This document shows positions 7,933 to 16,663 of a stretch of DNA of 64,000 nt, in pieces; the first letter of the stretch is position 1; each line of letters opens with the position of its first letter. The position numbers and the translations under genes are program-made. The DNA is taken from NCBI GenBank assembly GCA_003538625.1, contig DPRR01000001.1, positions 73,054-137,053 of the forward strand, written 5' to 3'. The stretch comes from Ignavibacteriales bacterium (GTDB lineage: Bacteria; Bacteroidota; Ignavibacteria; Ignavibacteriales; Ignavibacteriaceae). The notes below the pieces were generated by a model. That model saw only the letters and a list, made by a program, of their open reading frames with translations, had not been told where the DNA came from and searched no databases.

Positions 7933-10140
7933 ATGAATTCCACAAAAGAAAATATTCTTGAGTCTTCTGTTCAATACATCAAATCTGTTGGACCAAAGCG
8001 TGCTGAATCATTTTCTAAAATTGGCATTAACACAATCCGTGATCTTATATTTTACTTCCCTTCCCGCCATCTAGACCGCACAACAGTATTAACCGCAGGA
8101 CGTGCATATGGTTATGCAATGAATGGTTATGATGGTGAAGTGACTATCATTGGAAAAGTTGCTGATAAAGAAAAGAGAAATCTTGGCAGAAAAGAAATTT
8201 TAAAAGTTCAGTTTAGAGATTCATCAGGATTTATTGAATGTGTTTGGTTTCAGGGAGTAAAATATTTTCATTCTGTGTTTAACGAAGGAGATTATTTTGC
8301 AATCTCAGGCAAACCGGAAATAAATTATAACAAGCTTCAAATCGTTCATCCTGATTTTGATAAGATAACCGAAGAAGAATCTCAGAGCTTTCTTAACACA
8401 GGAAAGATTATTCCGTTTTATAGAATTCCAAAGGAACTTAAACAGAAAAACATTGGCGATTTAAGTTTACGCCGAATTATAAACACCGCCGTTGAAAGTT
8501 ATGTTGATAATCTTGAAGAAACTCTTCCGCAAGAAATTATCGATCAGCATAAGTTGATTGATTTGATTACAGCAGTTAAAAATTATCACTATCCACAAAG
8601 CAAGGATTTGTTTGAGCAGGCAAAACGACGTTTTAAGTTTGAAGAGATGTTTTACATTGAGCTTCTAGTTGCGATAAGAAAAAATAATTATCAGACAAAG
8701 CTTATTGGAAACAAGATGGAAATCAAATCCAAACTTGTTTCTGATTTTATTAAAACACTTCCATTTGATTTAACACATTCGCAGTTAAATGTTCTAAGCG
8801 AAATCAAAAAAGACATGCTTGCTGAAAAACCAATGAACAGACTTTTGCAGGGAGATGTTGGAAGCGGAAAAACAATTGTTGCTCTGGTTGCAATGATGAT
8901 TGCTGTGGATAATGGTTATCAAGGTGCTTTAATGGCACCAACAGAAATTTTAGCAGATCAGCATGCAAAAAATATTTCTGCAATGATGAGCAAACTTTCA
9001 TCTATTACAAAAGGAAAAGAAATTAAAGTTAGTTTGCTGCTTGGCGGACAGAAAAAATCCGTTCGAAATCAAAAACTTTCTGATATAGAATTGCAGGAAG
9101 CTGATATTATAATCGGAACGCACGCAATTTTTGAGGAACAAGTTAAGTTTAATAATCTTGGTTTGATTGTGATTGATGAACAGCATCGTTTTGGTGTAAA
9201 GCAAAGAGCGTTGCTGCAAAGTAAAGGCAAAACTCCCGATGTTCTTGTTATGAGTGCAACACCAATTCCAAGAACTCTTTCAATGACGGTTTATGCTGAT
9301 CTTGATTTGTCTGTTATAAATGAAATGCCGAAGAATAGAATTCCAATTAAAACAGTTTTACGCGGAGAAAAGAAACTCCCGGAGATTTATAACTTCATAA
9401 TTGATAAAGCAAAAGAAGGCTACCAAACATTTTTGGTTTATCCGCTTGTTGAAGATTCTGAAAAACTGGATTTGAAAGCTGCAATTACTTTTTATGAAGA
9501 TTTAAAAGAAAATCATCTTAAAAACCTTAGGCTTGGATTGATCCATGGTAGAATGAACTGGCAGGAAAAAGAAGAAGTGATGCTATTGTTTAAGGATAAG
9601 AAGTTTGATGTTCTTGTTTCCACAACTGTTATTGAAGTTGGGATTGATATTCCCGATGCAAACATAATTTTAATTAACGATTCACATCGTTTTGGTTTGT
9701 CACAGCTTCATCAGCTGCGTGGAAGAGTTGGAAGAAGCAGCAAACAAGCTTACTGCATCTTAATTACCAAAGATGAAATTGCTTCAAAGCAAAATGCAAA
9801 CGAACTCGAGCTTGATTATTTGTCTGCTGTTCAGTTAGAAAAGTATAAATCATCTGTAAGACTTCAATCGATGGTAAAATATTTAGATGGGTTTAAGATT
9901 GCAGAAATAGATTTAAAACTTCGCGGACCGGGAGATATATTCGGGACAAAGCAAAGTGGTTTTCCGGATTTAAAGTACACCAACATTGTTGAAGATACAG
10001 AATTAATTCTCGAAGCAAAGCAAAGTGCGTTCAAATTAATAGAAAATGATCCAAAGTTGGAAAATAATTTTTCAACGCTCATTCGTAAAAATCTTATCAA
10101 ACATTACTCAGAAAATCTTTCTTACGCTAAGATTGCGTAG
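7933..10140 (+). CDS. recG: ATP-dependent DNA helicase RecG
   Basis: RecG remodels stalled replication forks and Holliday junctions. The 735-residue protein has the N-terminal HhH-like start (SVQYIKSVGPKRAESFSKIG), an OB-type wedge domain (about 65-145), then superfamily 2 motifs: Walker A GDVGSGKT (307-314), DEQH (415-418), SATPIPRT (441-448) and the QLRGRVGRS motif VI near residue 595. Length and motif order are normal for the family. It is transcribed alone; a 245-bp AT-rich gap separates it from the next reading start. Confidence 0.97.
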   Translation: MNSTKENILESSVQYIKSVGPKRAESFSKIGINTIRDLIFYFPSRHLDRTTVLTAGRAYGYAMNGYDGEVTIIGKVADKEKRNLGRKEILKVQFRDSSGFIECVWFQGVKYFHSVFNEGDYFAISGKPEINYNKLQIVHPDFDKITEEESQSFLNTGKIIPFYRIPKELKQKNIGDLSLRRIINTAVESYVDNLEETLPQEIIDQHKLIDLITAVKNYHYPQSKDLFEQAKRRFKFEEMFYIELLVAIRKNNYQTKLIGNKMEIKSKLVSDFIKTLPFDLTHSQLNVLSEIKKDMLAEKPMNRLLQGDVGSGKTIVALVAMMIAVDNGYQGALMAPTEILADQHAKNISAMMSKLSSITKGKEIKVSLLLGGQKKSVRNQKLSDIELQEADIIIGTHAIFEEQVKFNNLGLIVIDEQHRFGVKQRALLQSKGKTPDVLVMSATPIPRTLSMTVYADLDLSVINEMPKNRIPIKTVLRGEKKLPEIYNFIIDKAKEGYQTFLVYPLVEDSEKLDLKAAITFYEDLKENHLKNLRLGLIHGRMNWQEKEEVMLLFKDKKFDVLVSTTVIEVGIDIPDANIILINDSHRFGLSQLHQLRGRVGRSSKQAYCILITKDEIASKQNANELELDYLSAVQLEKYKSSVRLQSMVKYLDGFKIAEIDLKLRGPGDIFGTKQSGFPDLKYTNIVEDTELILEAKQSAFKLIENDPKLENNFSTLIRKNLIKHYSENLSYAKIA

Positions 10141-10385
10141 CATTAAAACTTATCACATTACTTTTAATACTATAAACAGCTATTGCTATTAACATCCCCA
10201 AGGTTCAATAAAAATATTTTTCTTAAAAATATTTTTTGAAACTAAAAAAGTTGAACGTTGAACGGTTAAAAATATTTTTTCTAGCAAATCCAAAACTTAT
10301 TGACAAACATTTTATAAACATTATATTTGGAACAGAAAAAATTTATAAGGAGAAAAATATTTTATCTTCCTTCTTTAACAAGAAG

Positions 10386-11441
10386 TTGAACGTTGCGTTA
10401 GCATATAATGTGAAACCTGAAAGTGATTCTTTCCCCGCATCCGTGTCTCCAATTTCCAATAATCAATCTCAAAATTTAAATTCAGAAATGGATGAGTTTG
10501 CTGAATGGGATACGTGGGAAACAATTAATGCTGTTAAAGATGCTATCTCTCTTTATAATAATGTTACTTTGATCGAAGCAAACGAAGAAGCCTACAATAA
10601 ATTCCGAGAATTTAAACCTGATATAGTATTTAATATTGCTGAAGGTGCATTTGGCGTTAGTCGTGAAGCACAAATTCCTGCAATGTTAGATATGTTACAG
10701 ATTCCCTACACAGGATCTGATGCCCTTACGCTTGCAATTTGTCTTGATAAAGCCCGCACAAAAGAAATTTTAAGTTATTACAAAGTTCCAAATGCAAAGT
10801 TTTTTGTTGCTGACAAGATTGAAGATGCAGCAAATCATGATCTTGGCTTTCCAATGATTGTAAAACCAATAAGTGAAGGTTCGGGCAAAGGAATTTATGC
10901 TTCATCTTTTGTTCACAGCACAGAAGAACTTAAAAGAGAAATCAGCAGAATAACTTCTGAATACAATCAATCTGCATTGGTAGAAGAATTTTTATCTGGC
11001 CGTGAGTTTACTGTAGCAATACTTGGCAACAACGGCGATGCAAAAGTTCTTCCGGCAATTGAGATGAGATATGATAAGTATCCTGAAGGAACTGCGCCGC
11101 TTTATTCTTATGAAGCAAAGTGGATTCTTGATACTAAAGAAAATGATTTTGATGTTTTTGATTGTCCTGCAAACATCACAAAAGAGCTTGAAGCAAAGAT
11201 TAACAAAGTTTGTATTGATACTTACAGAGTTCTAAAATGCAGAGACTGGAGCAGAATTGATTTGCGTCTTGATAAAAATGGTGAACCAAATATTATCGAG
11301 ATAAATCCATTACCGGGAATAATGCCTGATCCGACTGAAAACTCAAGTTTTCCTAAAGCTGCACGGGCGGCAGGAATAAATTATAATGATATGATAAACA
11401 CAGTTTTAGCATCAGCAGTAAAGAGATATAATCTTTTATGA
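10386..11441 (+). CDS. ATP-grasp ligase of the D-alanine-D-alanine ligase type (first of pair)
   Basis: This is an ATP-dependent carboxylate-amine ligase. ATP-grasp landmarks are the glycine-rich strand FPMIVKPISEGSGKGI, the LVEEFLSGREFTV strand and the metal-binding C-terminus IIEINPLPGIMPDPTENS. A substrate-side segment AEGAFGVSREAQIPAMLDM resembles the Ddl active-site region. The open frame extends upstream to a TTG at 10236, but the 50 extra residues are lysine-rich and unlike the family. The TTG at 10386 gives the expected MNVALAYNVKPE beginning, about 351 residues. It is the first gene of a tightly packed block, its stop overlapping the next ATG by 4 bases. Because a second paralogue follows and an aminomutase ends the block, a role in a specialised peptide or amide is inferred rather than cell-wall D-Ala-D-Ala synthesis. 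Confidence 0.8.
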   Translation: MNVALAYNVKPESDSFPASVSPISNNQSQNLNSEMDEFAEWDTWETINAVKDAISLYNNVTLIEANEEAYNKFREFKPDIVFNIAEGAFGVSREAQIPAMLDMLQIPYTGSDALTLAICLDKARTKEILSYYKVPNAKFFVADKIEDAANHDLGFPMIVKPISEGSGKGIYASSFVHSTEELKREISRITSEYNQSALVEEFLSGREFTVAILGNNGDAKVLPAIEMRYDKYPEGTAPLYSYEAKWILDTKENDFDVFDCPANITKELEAKINKVCIDTYRVLKCRDWSRIDLRLDKNGEPNIIEINPLPGIMPDPTENSSFPKAARAAGINYNDMINTVLASAVKRYNLL

Positions 11442-12499
11442 AAACCGAAGCTAAAATATTAATCTGTTATAACTCGCCAGTAAGCATTTTTTCTATCTAT
11501 AATGGAAAACCTGCTGAGGAAAATTCTGACAGTAAGGATTTATCAGAACATTCATTTGCGTCAAATATGTTAGAGATCGAAAATCAACTTAAAACATTTT
11601 TTACTGATGTAAAATCTTTACCAATAGATAAGAATGTTAATCGAACGATTGAAGAGATCACATCTTACAATCCTGATGCGATACTAAATTTTGTTGAATC
11701 GGTTGAAGGAATTACTTATTACGAGTATTGTATAGCCGGATTATACGAGTTGCTTGGTTATCAATACACAGGCAATGTGCCGCAGACACTTGGAAATTGT
11801 TTAGACAAGAAACGCGCGAAAGAAATTTTATACTCAAACGGAATTAATACTCCTCGTGCAATTACGCTTGCACCAAAAGAAAAATTTACAAAGAAAGATG
11901 TCAATCTTACTTATCCACTAATCCTAAAACTTGTTGATGAAGATGCGAGCATTGGTATTTCAGAAAATTCTGTTGTAAATAGCTACGGAGAATTTAAAAA
12001 ACATTTTAAATTTTTAACTGAAACTTATAATAAGAGTCTGATAGTTGAAGAATACATTGTTGGCAGAGAATTAAATTGTGCTGTGCTTGGTGATAAACCA
12101 CTTCCGATTTCTGAAATTGATTTTACCGGATTACCAGAAGGCTTGCCAAAGATAGTTACTTACGATGGCAAATGGATTGAAGGCAGCACATATTATAATT
12201 TTACAAAACCAGTTTGTCCGGCCAACATTGATTCTGAAATCAAAAAGAAAGTTGAAGATCTTGCAAAAAAAGCTTACAAAGCTTTGGGATGCAGAGATTA
12301 TGCTAGAGTTGATGTACGAGTATCCAATGATGGAACGCCTTATGTGATCGAAATAAATCCTAACCCTGATGTATCAAGTGATTCAGGTTTTGCAAGAGCA
12401 GCCGCGGCATCAGGAAAATCTTACGGTGAGCTTTTATTTACTATAACAAATTTTGCATTACAGCGAAAGTATAATGATACGAAGAATAAAGCAGTCTGA
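11438..12499 (+). CDS. ATP-grasp ligase of the D-alanine-D-alanine ligase type (second of pair)
   Basis: This 353-residue ATP-grasp protein is clearly related to the preceding one. Shared landmarks are the LGNCLDKKRAKEIL helix (compare LAICLDKARTKEIL upstream), YPLILKLVDEDASIGI, LIVEEYIVGRELNCAVLG and the metal-binding VIEINPNPDVSSDSGFARAA. Where the first protein has SEGSGKGI in the glycine-rich loop, this one has DEDASIGI, so the nucleotide loop is less canonical and substrate use may differ. It overlaps the upstream gene by 4 bases (ATGA) and the downstream acetyltransferase by 26 bases, which argues for one transcript and coordinated function. Two adjacent, diverged ligases suggest two successive bond-forming steps. 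Confidence 0.8.
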   Translation: MKTEAKILICYNSPVSIFSIYNGKPAEENSDSKDLSEHSFASNMLEIENQLKTFFTDVKSLPIDKNVNRTIEEITSYNPDAILNFVESVEGITYYEYCIAGLYELLGYQYTGNVPQTLGNCLDKKRAKEILYSNGINTPRAITLAPKEKFTKKDVNLTYPLILKLVDEDASIGISENSVVNSYGEFKKHFKFLTETYNKSLIVEEYIVGRELNCAVLGDKPLPISEIDFTGLPEGLPKIVTYDGKWIEGSTYYNFTKPVCPANIDSEIKKKVEDLAKKAYKALGCRDYARVDVRVSNDGTPYVIEINPNPDVSSDSGFARAAAASGKSYGELLFTITNFALQRKYNDTKNKAV

Positions 12500-12956
12500 C
12501 GAAGTAGAGATTGAAAATATGTTGACGAGAATTCCGAACTTTAATGAAGCAGAAATTAAAGTTGCAATGGAACTTGTGAATATTTCGGTAATGAATCCGG
12601 ATCAGACTGATTATCATTTATACGTTTATGAAAATGATGGCAAGATTGTTGGTTATCATTGTACGGGAAAACGACCGCTGACTGATGGAGTTTATGATCT
12701 CTATTGGATTGCTTCCGATCCTGAAGCTTCAGGTAAAGGAATCGGTAAGCAGCTTTTAGAACATGCTGAAGAGTTTGTAAGAAGTAATAACGGCAGATGG
12801 CTGCTGGCAGAAACTTCTTCAAAAGAAAGTTATGCTTCCACGCAAAACTTTTATCTTAGAAATAAGTACTCAATTATTTCAGAGATAAGAGATTTCTACT
12901 CAGTAGGTGACGACCTGCTGGTATTTGGAAAGTATTTCAACAATAAGAATCACTGA
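12474..12956 (+). CDS. GNAT-family N-acetyltransferase
   Basis: This 160-residue acetyl-CoA-dependent acetyltransferase carries the GNAT core: KIVGYHCTGKRP (beta-4), YDLYWIASDPEASGKGIGKQLLEHAEEFV with the acetyl-CoA loop SGKGIGKQL, then LLAETSSKESYASTQNFYLRNKYS. The start at 12474 (MIRRIKQSDEVEIENML) is preferred to an in-frame ATG at 12453 because GNAT proteins normally begin right at the IR(R/K) strand. It overlaps the preceding ligase by 26 bases and lies 9 bases before the aminomutase. An aminomutase next to a GNAT recalls the ablAB pair for N-epsilon-acetyl-beta-lysine, but this protein is much shorter than AblB and the resemblance is only by arrangement. Confidence 0.85.
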   Translation: MIRRIKQSDEVEIENMLTRIPNFNEAEIKVAMELVNISVMNPDQTDYHLYVYENDGKIVGYHCTGKRPLTDGVYDLYWIASDPEASGKGIGKQLLEHAEEFVRSNNGRWLLAETSSKESYASTQNFYLRNKYSIISEIRDFYSVGDDLLVFGKYFNNKNH

Positions 12957-12965
12957 GGAAACGTT

Positions 12966-14159
12966 ATGGAACTTTGGCAGCAAATGGTACGCGACAGTGT
13001 GCACACTGTTGATCAGCTTGTTGAAAAATTCGGGATCGACCGCAAAATAGCGGAAGAACTTGATGAATTTTTTCAGGCACGTATCAATCCATATTATTTA
13101 AGCTTAATACGCCAACCCGGCGATCCCATCTGGCGTCAATGTGTGCCGGATAAAGCTGAACTGGAAGATTTTGATGCAGCAGAAGATCCGCTGATGGAAG
13201 ATGCAATGAGTCCTGTACCAAACATTACTCATCGTTATCCGGATCGCGCACTGTTTCTTGTTACAAGCCAATGCGGATTGTATTGCCGCTTCTGTACAAG
13301 AAAAAGAAAAGTCGGCGATTATGAAAAGATATCGATGAAAGGACTTGAAAGCGCTTTCAAATATCTTGAAGAGCATACGGAAATCCGTGATGTAATTCTT
13401 TCTGGCGGCGATCCTTTAATGTTAACGGATGCAATGCTTGAAAAAATTCTTCAGCGAATTAGAGCAATTCCTCATATCGAAATAATTAGACTTGGATCTA
13501 AAATGCCTTGCGTACTTCCTCATCGTATTACGCCAAAGCTGGTTAATATGTTAAAGAAGTATCACCCGATATATTGTAACACACATTTTAATCATCCGTG
13601 GGAAATTACACCGGAAAGTTCTAAAGCTTGCCAAATGATGGCTGATGCCGGAATACCGATGGGTAACCAGATGGTTATTATGAAAGGCGTTAATGATGAT
13701 CCTGCAGTTGTTAAAGAATTGATGCAGAAACTTCTTAAGATAAGAGTTCGGCCGTACTATATGTATATGGCTGATGAAACTAAAGGCGCTAATCATTTCA
13801 GAACTTCTATCGAAACAGGAATAAAGATTCTTGAAGGTTTGCGTGGACATACAAGCGGACTTGCAATTCCTCACTTTGTAATAGATGCACCGGGCGGCGG
13901 CGGTAAGATTCCGATTATACCAAACTACGTGCTTCACAAAGATGAAGAAAGAATAATTCTTAGAAACTTTCAGCATAAGGTTTATACTTATAAGAATTAT
14001 GCTGATGCAAATAATCCCGAAGGGTTTGGAAGTAAGAACAAGACCAACGGTAAGAATGGCAAGAACGGAAGTAATGGTAACGGAAACGGCAAAGGAAAGA
14101 AAGAAGATATTAAGCCGAAGAAGATAAAACTTCCCGAACACGCGGAGATAGAGAATTAA
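12966..14159 (+). CDS. Lysine 2,3-aminomutase-like radical SAM enzyme (KamA family)
   Basis: The family moves the alpha-amino group of an amino acid to the beta carbon using S-adenosylmethionine, a 4Fe-4S cluster and PLP. The cluster cysteines are C103, C107 and C110 (CGLYCRFC). K314 in DAPGGGGK is the PLP lysine, and D270 and D308 fall at the same spacings as the two Asp residues that hold the lysine side chain in clostridial KAM (D293, D330), so a lysine-like substrate is plausible. The protein is 397 residues. The C-terminus lacks the zinc-cysteine cluster of clostridial KAM and instead ends in a low-complexity Asn/Gly/Lys linker (about 356-380) and a basic tail. A GAGGAAACGTT ribosome site precedes the ATG. 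It is the last gene of the ligase/acetyltransferase block, followed by a strong terminator. Confidence 0.9.
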   Translation: MELWQQMVRDSVHTVDQLVEKFGIDRKIAEELDEFFQARINPYYLSLIRQPGDPIWRQCVPDKAELEDFDAAEDPLMEDAMSPVPNITHRYPDRALFLVTSQCGLYCRFCTRKRKVGDYEKISMKGLESAFKYLEEHTEIRDVILSGGDPLMLTDAMLEKILQRIRAIPHIEIIRLGSKMPCVLPHRITPKLVNMLKKYHPIYCNTHFNHPWEITPESSKACQMMADAGIPMGNQMVIMKGVNDDPAVVKELMQKLLKIRVRPYYMYMADETKGANHFRTSIETGIKILEGLRGHTSGLAIPHFVIDAPGGGGKIPIIPNYVLHKDEERIILRNFQHKVYTYKNYADANNPEGFGSKNKTNGKNGKNGSNGNGNGKGKKEDIKPKKIKLPEHAEIEN

Positions 14160-14163
14160 AAAG

Positions 14164-14193
14164 AAAGCCTCGATGAAAGTCGAGGCTTTTTTG
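14164..14193. terminator. Bidirectional rho-independent terminator
   Basis: An 8-bp stem AGCCTCGA/TCGAGGCT with a 6-base loop is flanked by A-rich sequence on the left and a T-run on the right. It lies between the plus-strand aminomutase gene and the convergent minus-strand XRE gene and can stop both. Confidence 0.88.
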
Positions 14194-14195
14194 TT

Positions 14196-14552
14196 TTACT
14201 TAAGCATTTCTTTTTTTACTTCCAGCATTTTGTCTTCAAATTCTTTGAGTTTGCTTACGGGAATATCCTGCATAATGTTTTGGATTTGCTGCGGCAGTGG
14301 TTTACGCATTAATGTTTTAAGAGGATGGTTTTCTATTTGTGTTTTTTCATCGGGTGTCCATTCCATTAAATCATTAGGGGTGCAGTTAAGGTGTGTACAT
14401 ATTTTTTCTAACACGGCGGGTTTGATTGAGGCTACTTTATTTGCAATTAACATATGAGCTTTTTGATATGTCAATCCGGATTTTTCTAAATAGCCAATTG
14501 GTTGTGTGATTCCGCGTGCGGTGCAGAGTGCTTTGATGTTATATTTTAGCAT
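14196..14552 (-). CDS. XRE-type helix-turn-helix regulator
   Basis: This 118-residue protein has an N-terminal Cro/C1-type helix-turn-helix (residues about 1-65: ALCTARGITQPIGYLEKSGLTYQKAHMLI then VLEKICTHLNCTPNDLMEW). The phrase CTHLNCTPNDLMEW is typical of the end of the XRE domain. The remaining 50 residues are helical and charged (LPQQIQNIMQDIPVSKLKEFEDKM), suited to dimerisation. It marks the left border of the accessory island, directly next to a 21-bp tandem array lying just upstream of its start, which could contain its operator. That link is positional inference only. Confidence 0.8.
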   Translation of the reverse strand: MLKYNIKALCTARGITQPIGYLEKSGLTYQKAHMLIANKVASIKPAVLEKICTHLNCTPNDLMEWTPDEKTQIENHPLKTLMRKPLPQQIQNIMQDIPVSKLKEFEDKMLEVKKEMLK

Positions 14553-14580
14553 CGGGTTACCTGTGATTTTGTTTTTGCGT

Positions 14581-14811
14581 TTGCAATATACGTTAATGTG
14601 AGAAATTTTTCTGTTTATGTGGGATTTATTTTTGTTTATATGAGAATAACTTTTGTTAATGTGAGATTTATTTTTGTTAATGTGAGGAGAATTTGTGTTA
14701 TTGTGAAGTTATTTTTTGTTAATGTGGGAAGTATTTGTGTTAATATTAGGATACTTTGTGTTTATATGAGTAATATTTGTGTTAATGTTAGGGTGCTTTG
14801 TGTTTATGTGA
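14581..14811. repeat. Tandem array of 21-bp degenerate repeats (array 1, 11 units)
   Basis: Eleven consecutive units of exactly 21 bp can be laid out from 14581 to 14811 without a gap. The common core is TTTTGTTAATGTGA, with variants TTTGTGTTAATGTTA and TTCTGTTTATGTGG. Each unit starts with GA/GG and has a T-tract in the middle. Any frame read through it gives a seven-residue periodic ORF (for example 14598-14834), which I regard as a by-product of the period. It lies between the XRE gene start and the next repeat element. There is no unique spacer, so it is not a CRISPR array. Confidence 0.9.
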
Positions 14812-14924
14812 GGAGAACTAAGCATATTGTTTGATTTTGTGGCAAATTGAGGGGTTTAAGGATTGAAGGAATGAAAGATTGGTGGTTTTATTGTTAGATT
14901 GTTACATTGTTGATTAAAATAAAC

Positions 14925-14997
14925 CCCTCTTGTGTTCTCCTCTTTAATAAAGGGGAGAAAAGAAATGTGCCACTATGCGACCGTGGTAACTAAGAAA
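14925..14997 (+). repeat. Composite interspersed repeat, copy 1 (island left edge)
   Basis: CCCCTCTTG...CTCCTCTTTAATAAAGGGGAGAAAAGAAATGTG is followed by a CCAC...CGTGG dyad and TAAGAAA. The same order (CCCTCTTTAGAGGGG, AAAAGAAATGTG, then a GTCACG-type dyad) recurs at 57829, 59862 and 60182. This copy ends directly at the stop codon of the minus-strand gene at 14998 and could end that transcript. The 445-bp gap 14553-14997 holds only the 21-bp array and this element. Confidence 0.7.
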
Positions 14998-16161
14998 CTA
15001 TACAAAGTTTTTTATGAATCCTCTTAAGTCATCCACATTAGTACTTGAGATTAAATATCCAAATGAATGTTCATTTAAAGTAACTAAATTTTCGTTTTGT
15101 AAATACAATAAAGAATGCTCAACCTGACGCTTACTAAGATTACGTGTAAGACTATAATCAGAGGTTTCTATTAACTCACCAGATAGAAGCGAATTAATAA
15201 CTGTGACTAATAGTGATCGTTTGTTATCAAGCTTTTGAAAGTAATAATTATAACCTATGTATGATGAATAAAAACTAAGATAATGTCCTGCTGCATTCAT
15301 CTCGGTATTTTCCAATAGGCCATTCTTTAATAGTTTGGAGATTATTGATGACAGACTATCTGGGGACAAATTAAAAGCAGTTTGTGTTCTTTCAATAATA
15401 CCGTCCATATCGGAATAATCACGATTTACATCCTCCTCTATACAAATTCTCTCGAGTAATTTATTTTCTAAATCATTGAGCATTGGAGCAATGAGCTTCG
15501 AATTATTAAATGAGTCGTTTATTACGTTACAAAGTAAAACACCAAAATCATTCTTAACATAATAAAAAGAATGTGCAAGCATTTTATCAATTTCAGACTG
15601 GATTCTAGAAAAGCTAAAACCGACAAGACCAGCCTGATATAAGTTTTGAAGGATGTATTCATCCACTTCAACCAAGTTTTTTTTGTAATAAGAATCAAGA
15701 TTATTTAAGTCTTCAATAAACACTTTTTCAATCGCAGTTGAAAGACGCATAAAAGATTGTTGATTTATTTTTTCATTAAGATAAGCTGAAAATATTTTTG
15801 ATAGATATTCTGCTTTTGTAAGATGATCATACCTGTCAAGAATTATAATTAAATGCTCACCAATTTTTTTAGAATATTCGGGGTCAGATTGAATTTTGTT
15901 TTTGAACTTAGCACGGCTTTCATCATTATTTTTGGGAAGATACTTTAGGAAGCGTAGAATTTTATTGATTAAAAATTTATCACGCACAGAGATACCGAAT
16001 TTTGCAACAGATATAAAATTTTTAATTATCGGAAATTCATTTAATGGGCTATCTAAAATTTGATCAAAGGAAAAATCTGTTAAATCTGTAAATATTTCCT
16101 GAACATTTTCATCACTAATAATTGATTCAATCATTTTATTTGATAGTTCATTTGATTCCAT
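14998..16161 (-). CDS. Uncharacterised helical protein of an accessory-island family
   Basis: This 387-residue protein has an N-terminal part that fits a widespread but unnamed bacterial family as I remember it: a hydrophobic stretch FPIIKNFISVAKFGISVRDKFLINKILRFLKYL (about 44-76) followed by IGEHLIIILDRYDHLTKAEYLSKIFSAYLNEKINQQSFMRLSTAIEKVF (about 98-145). No catalytic motif is evident. The C-terminal half is helical and ends in what could be a winged-helix-like region (SKRQVEHSLLYLQNENLVTLNE). It is the last gene of a minus-strand run that also carries a methyltransferase-nuclease, suggesting a membrane-associated or sensing partner in a defence island. Function unknown. Confidence 0.65.
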   Translation of the reverse strand: MESNELSNKMIESIISDENVQEIFTDLTDFSFDQILDSPLNEFPIIKNFISVAKFGISVRDKFLINKILRFLKYLPKNNDESRAKFKNKIQSDPEYSKKIGEHLIIILDRYDHLTKAEYLSKIFSAYLNEKINQQSFMRLSTAIEKVFIEDLNNLDSYYKKNLVEVDEYILQNLYQAGLVGFSFSRIQSEIDKMLAHSFYYVKNDFGVLLCNVINDSFNNSKLIAPMLNDLENKLLERICIEEDVNRDYSDMDGIIERTQTAFNLSPDSLSSIISKLLKNGLLENTEMNAAGHYLSFYSSYIGYNYYFQKLDNKRSLLVTVINSLLSGELIETSDYSLTRNLSKRQVEHSLLYLQNENLVTLNEHSFGYLISSTNVDDLRGFIKNFV

Positions 16162-16235
16162 TTTGATTCCAATAAGTTGTTTATATCACTGTTTTATTTA
16201 ATAATTAAGTTATAATGCTATTTACATTTAATATT

Positions 16236-16649
16236 TCAATTGTGAACGAATTGGGGGTTGAGAAACTTTTGGACAATGAATGGAATGAATGTTTCGTATG
16301 CGCCTGTAACTGGTTGACCTAATATACATTCTACCTCAACTGATATAAAATTATTTTCTAAAATAAGTTTTTGTGGTTCTATAAATGCAGTGCCAAATAC
16401 TGGAAGTATTAGTGTTATTAGTTCTTCATTGCCAAGTTCCTGAAGTAATTCAAATAATTGCATCTGGGTAAAGTCAAATGTTACTGCGTAAGTAACTTCT
16501 TCAAAAGTCATTGTACAACTGAATGAGTATAGGTTATTACCTGTGTAGAAAAGTTCTGCTATTATTGCGCCATAGAAGTGATGTGTGCCGTAAGTGCCGA
16601 AACCCTTTTTTATGTGTTGTCCTAAATCCGGTTTAAAGTTTTGTTGCAT
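16236..16649 (-). CDS. Hypothetical protein, 137 aa
   Basis: The product is not recognised. It is rich in beta-forming and aromatic residues (YGAIIAELFYTGNNLYSFSCTMTFEEVTYAVTF) with no signal peptide, membrane span or catalytic motif. It starts 14 bases downstream of the DUF5677-like gene stop and is followed by another unknown gene, all on the minus strand, so it is probably part of the same transcript. The ORF is supported by position in the run and by protein-like composition, not by family recognition. Confidence 0.55.
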   Translation of the reverse strand: MQQNFKPDLGQHIKKGFGTYGTHHFYGAIIAELFYTGNNLYSFSCTMTFEEVTYAVTFDFTQMQLFELLQELGNEELITLILPVFGTAFIEPQKLILENNFISVEVECILGQPVTGAYETFIPFIVQKFLNPQFVHN

Positions 16650-16663
16650 ATCATGGTCCCTTG

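Noticed and set aside
12165..12347. A 60-residue plus-strand ORF inside the second ATP-grasp gene
   Set aside because: A different frame of a well-supported gene; no start signal and no family.
13551..14141. A 196-residue ORF antisense to the aminomutase gene
   Set aside because: It lies wholly within a clear KamA coding frame on the other strand and has no recognisable family.
14581..14811. A CRISPR array
   Set aside because: Period is 21 bp with no separate spacers; no cas genes in the window. A CRISPR needs a repeat plus unique spacer of 50-70 bp.
14598..14834. A 78-residue heptad-periodic ORF (FVNVRFI-type) on the plus strand
   Set aside because: It is only the translation of the 21-bp array; 21 is a multiple of three, so any frame stays open. 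No ribosome site, and the composition is unlike neighbouring proteins.
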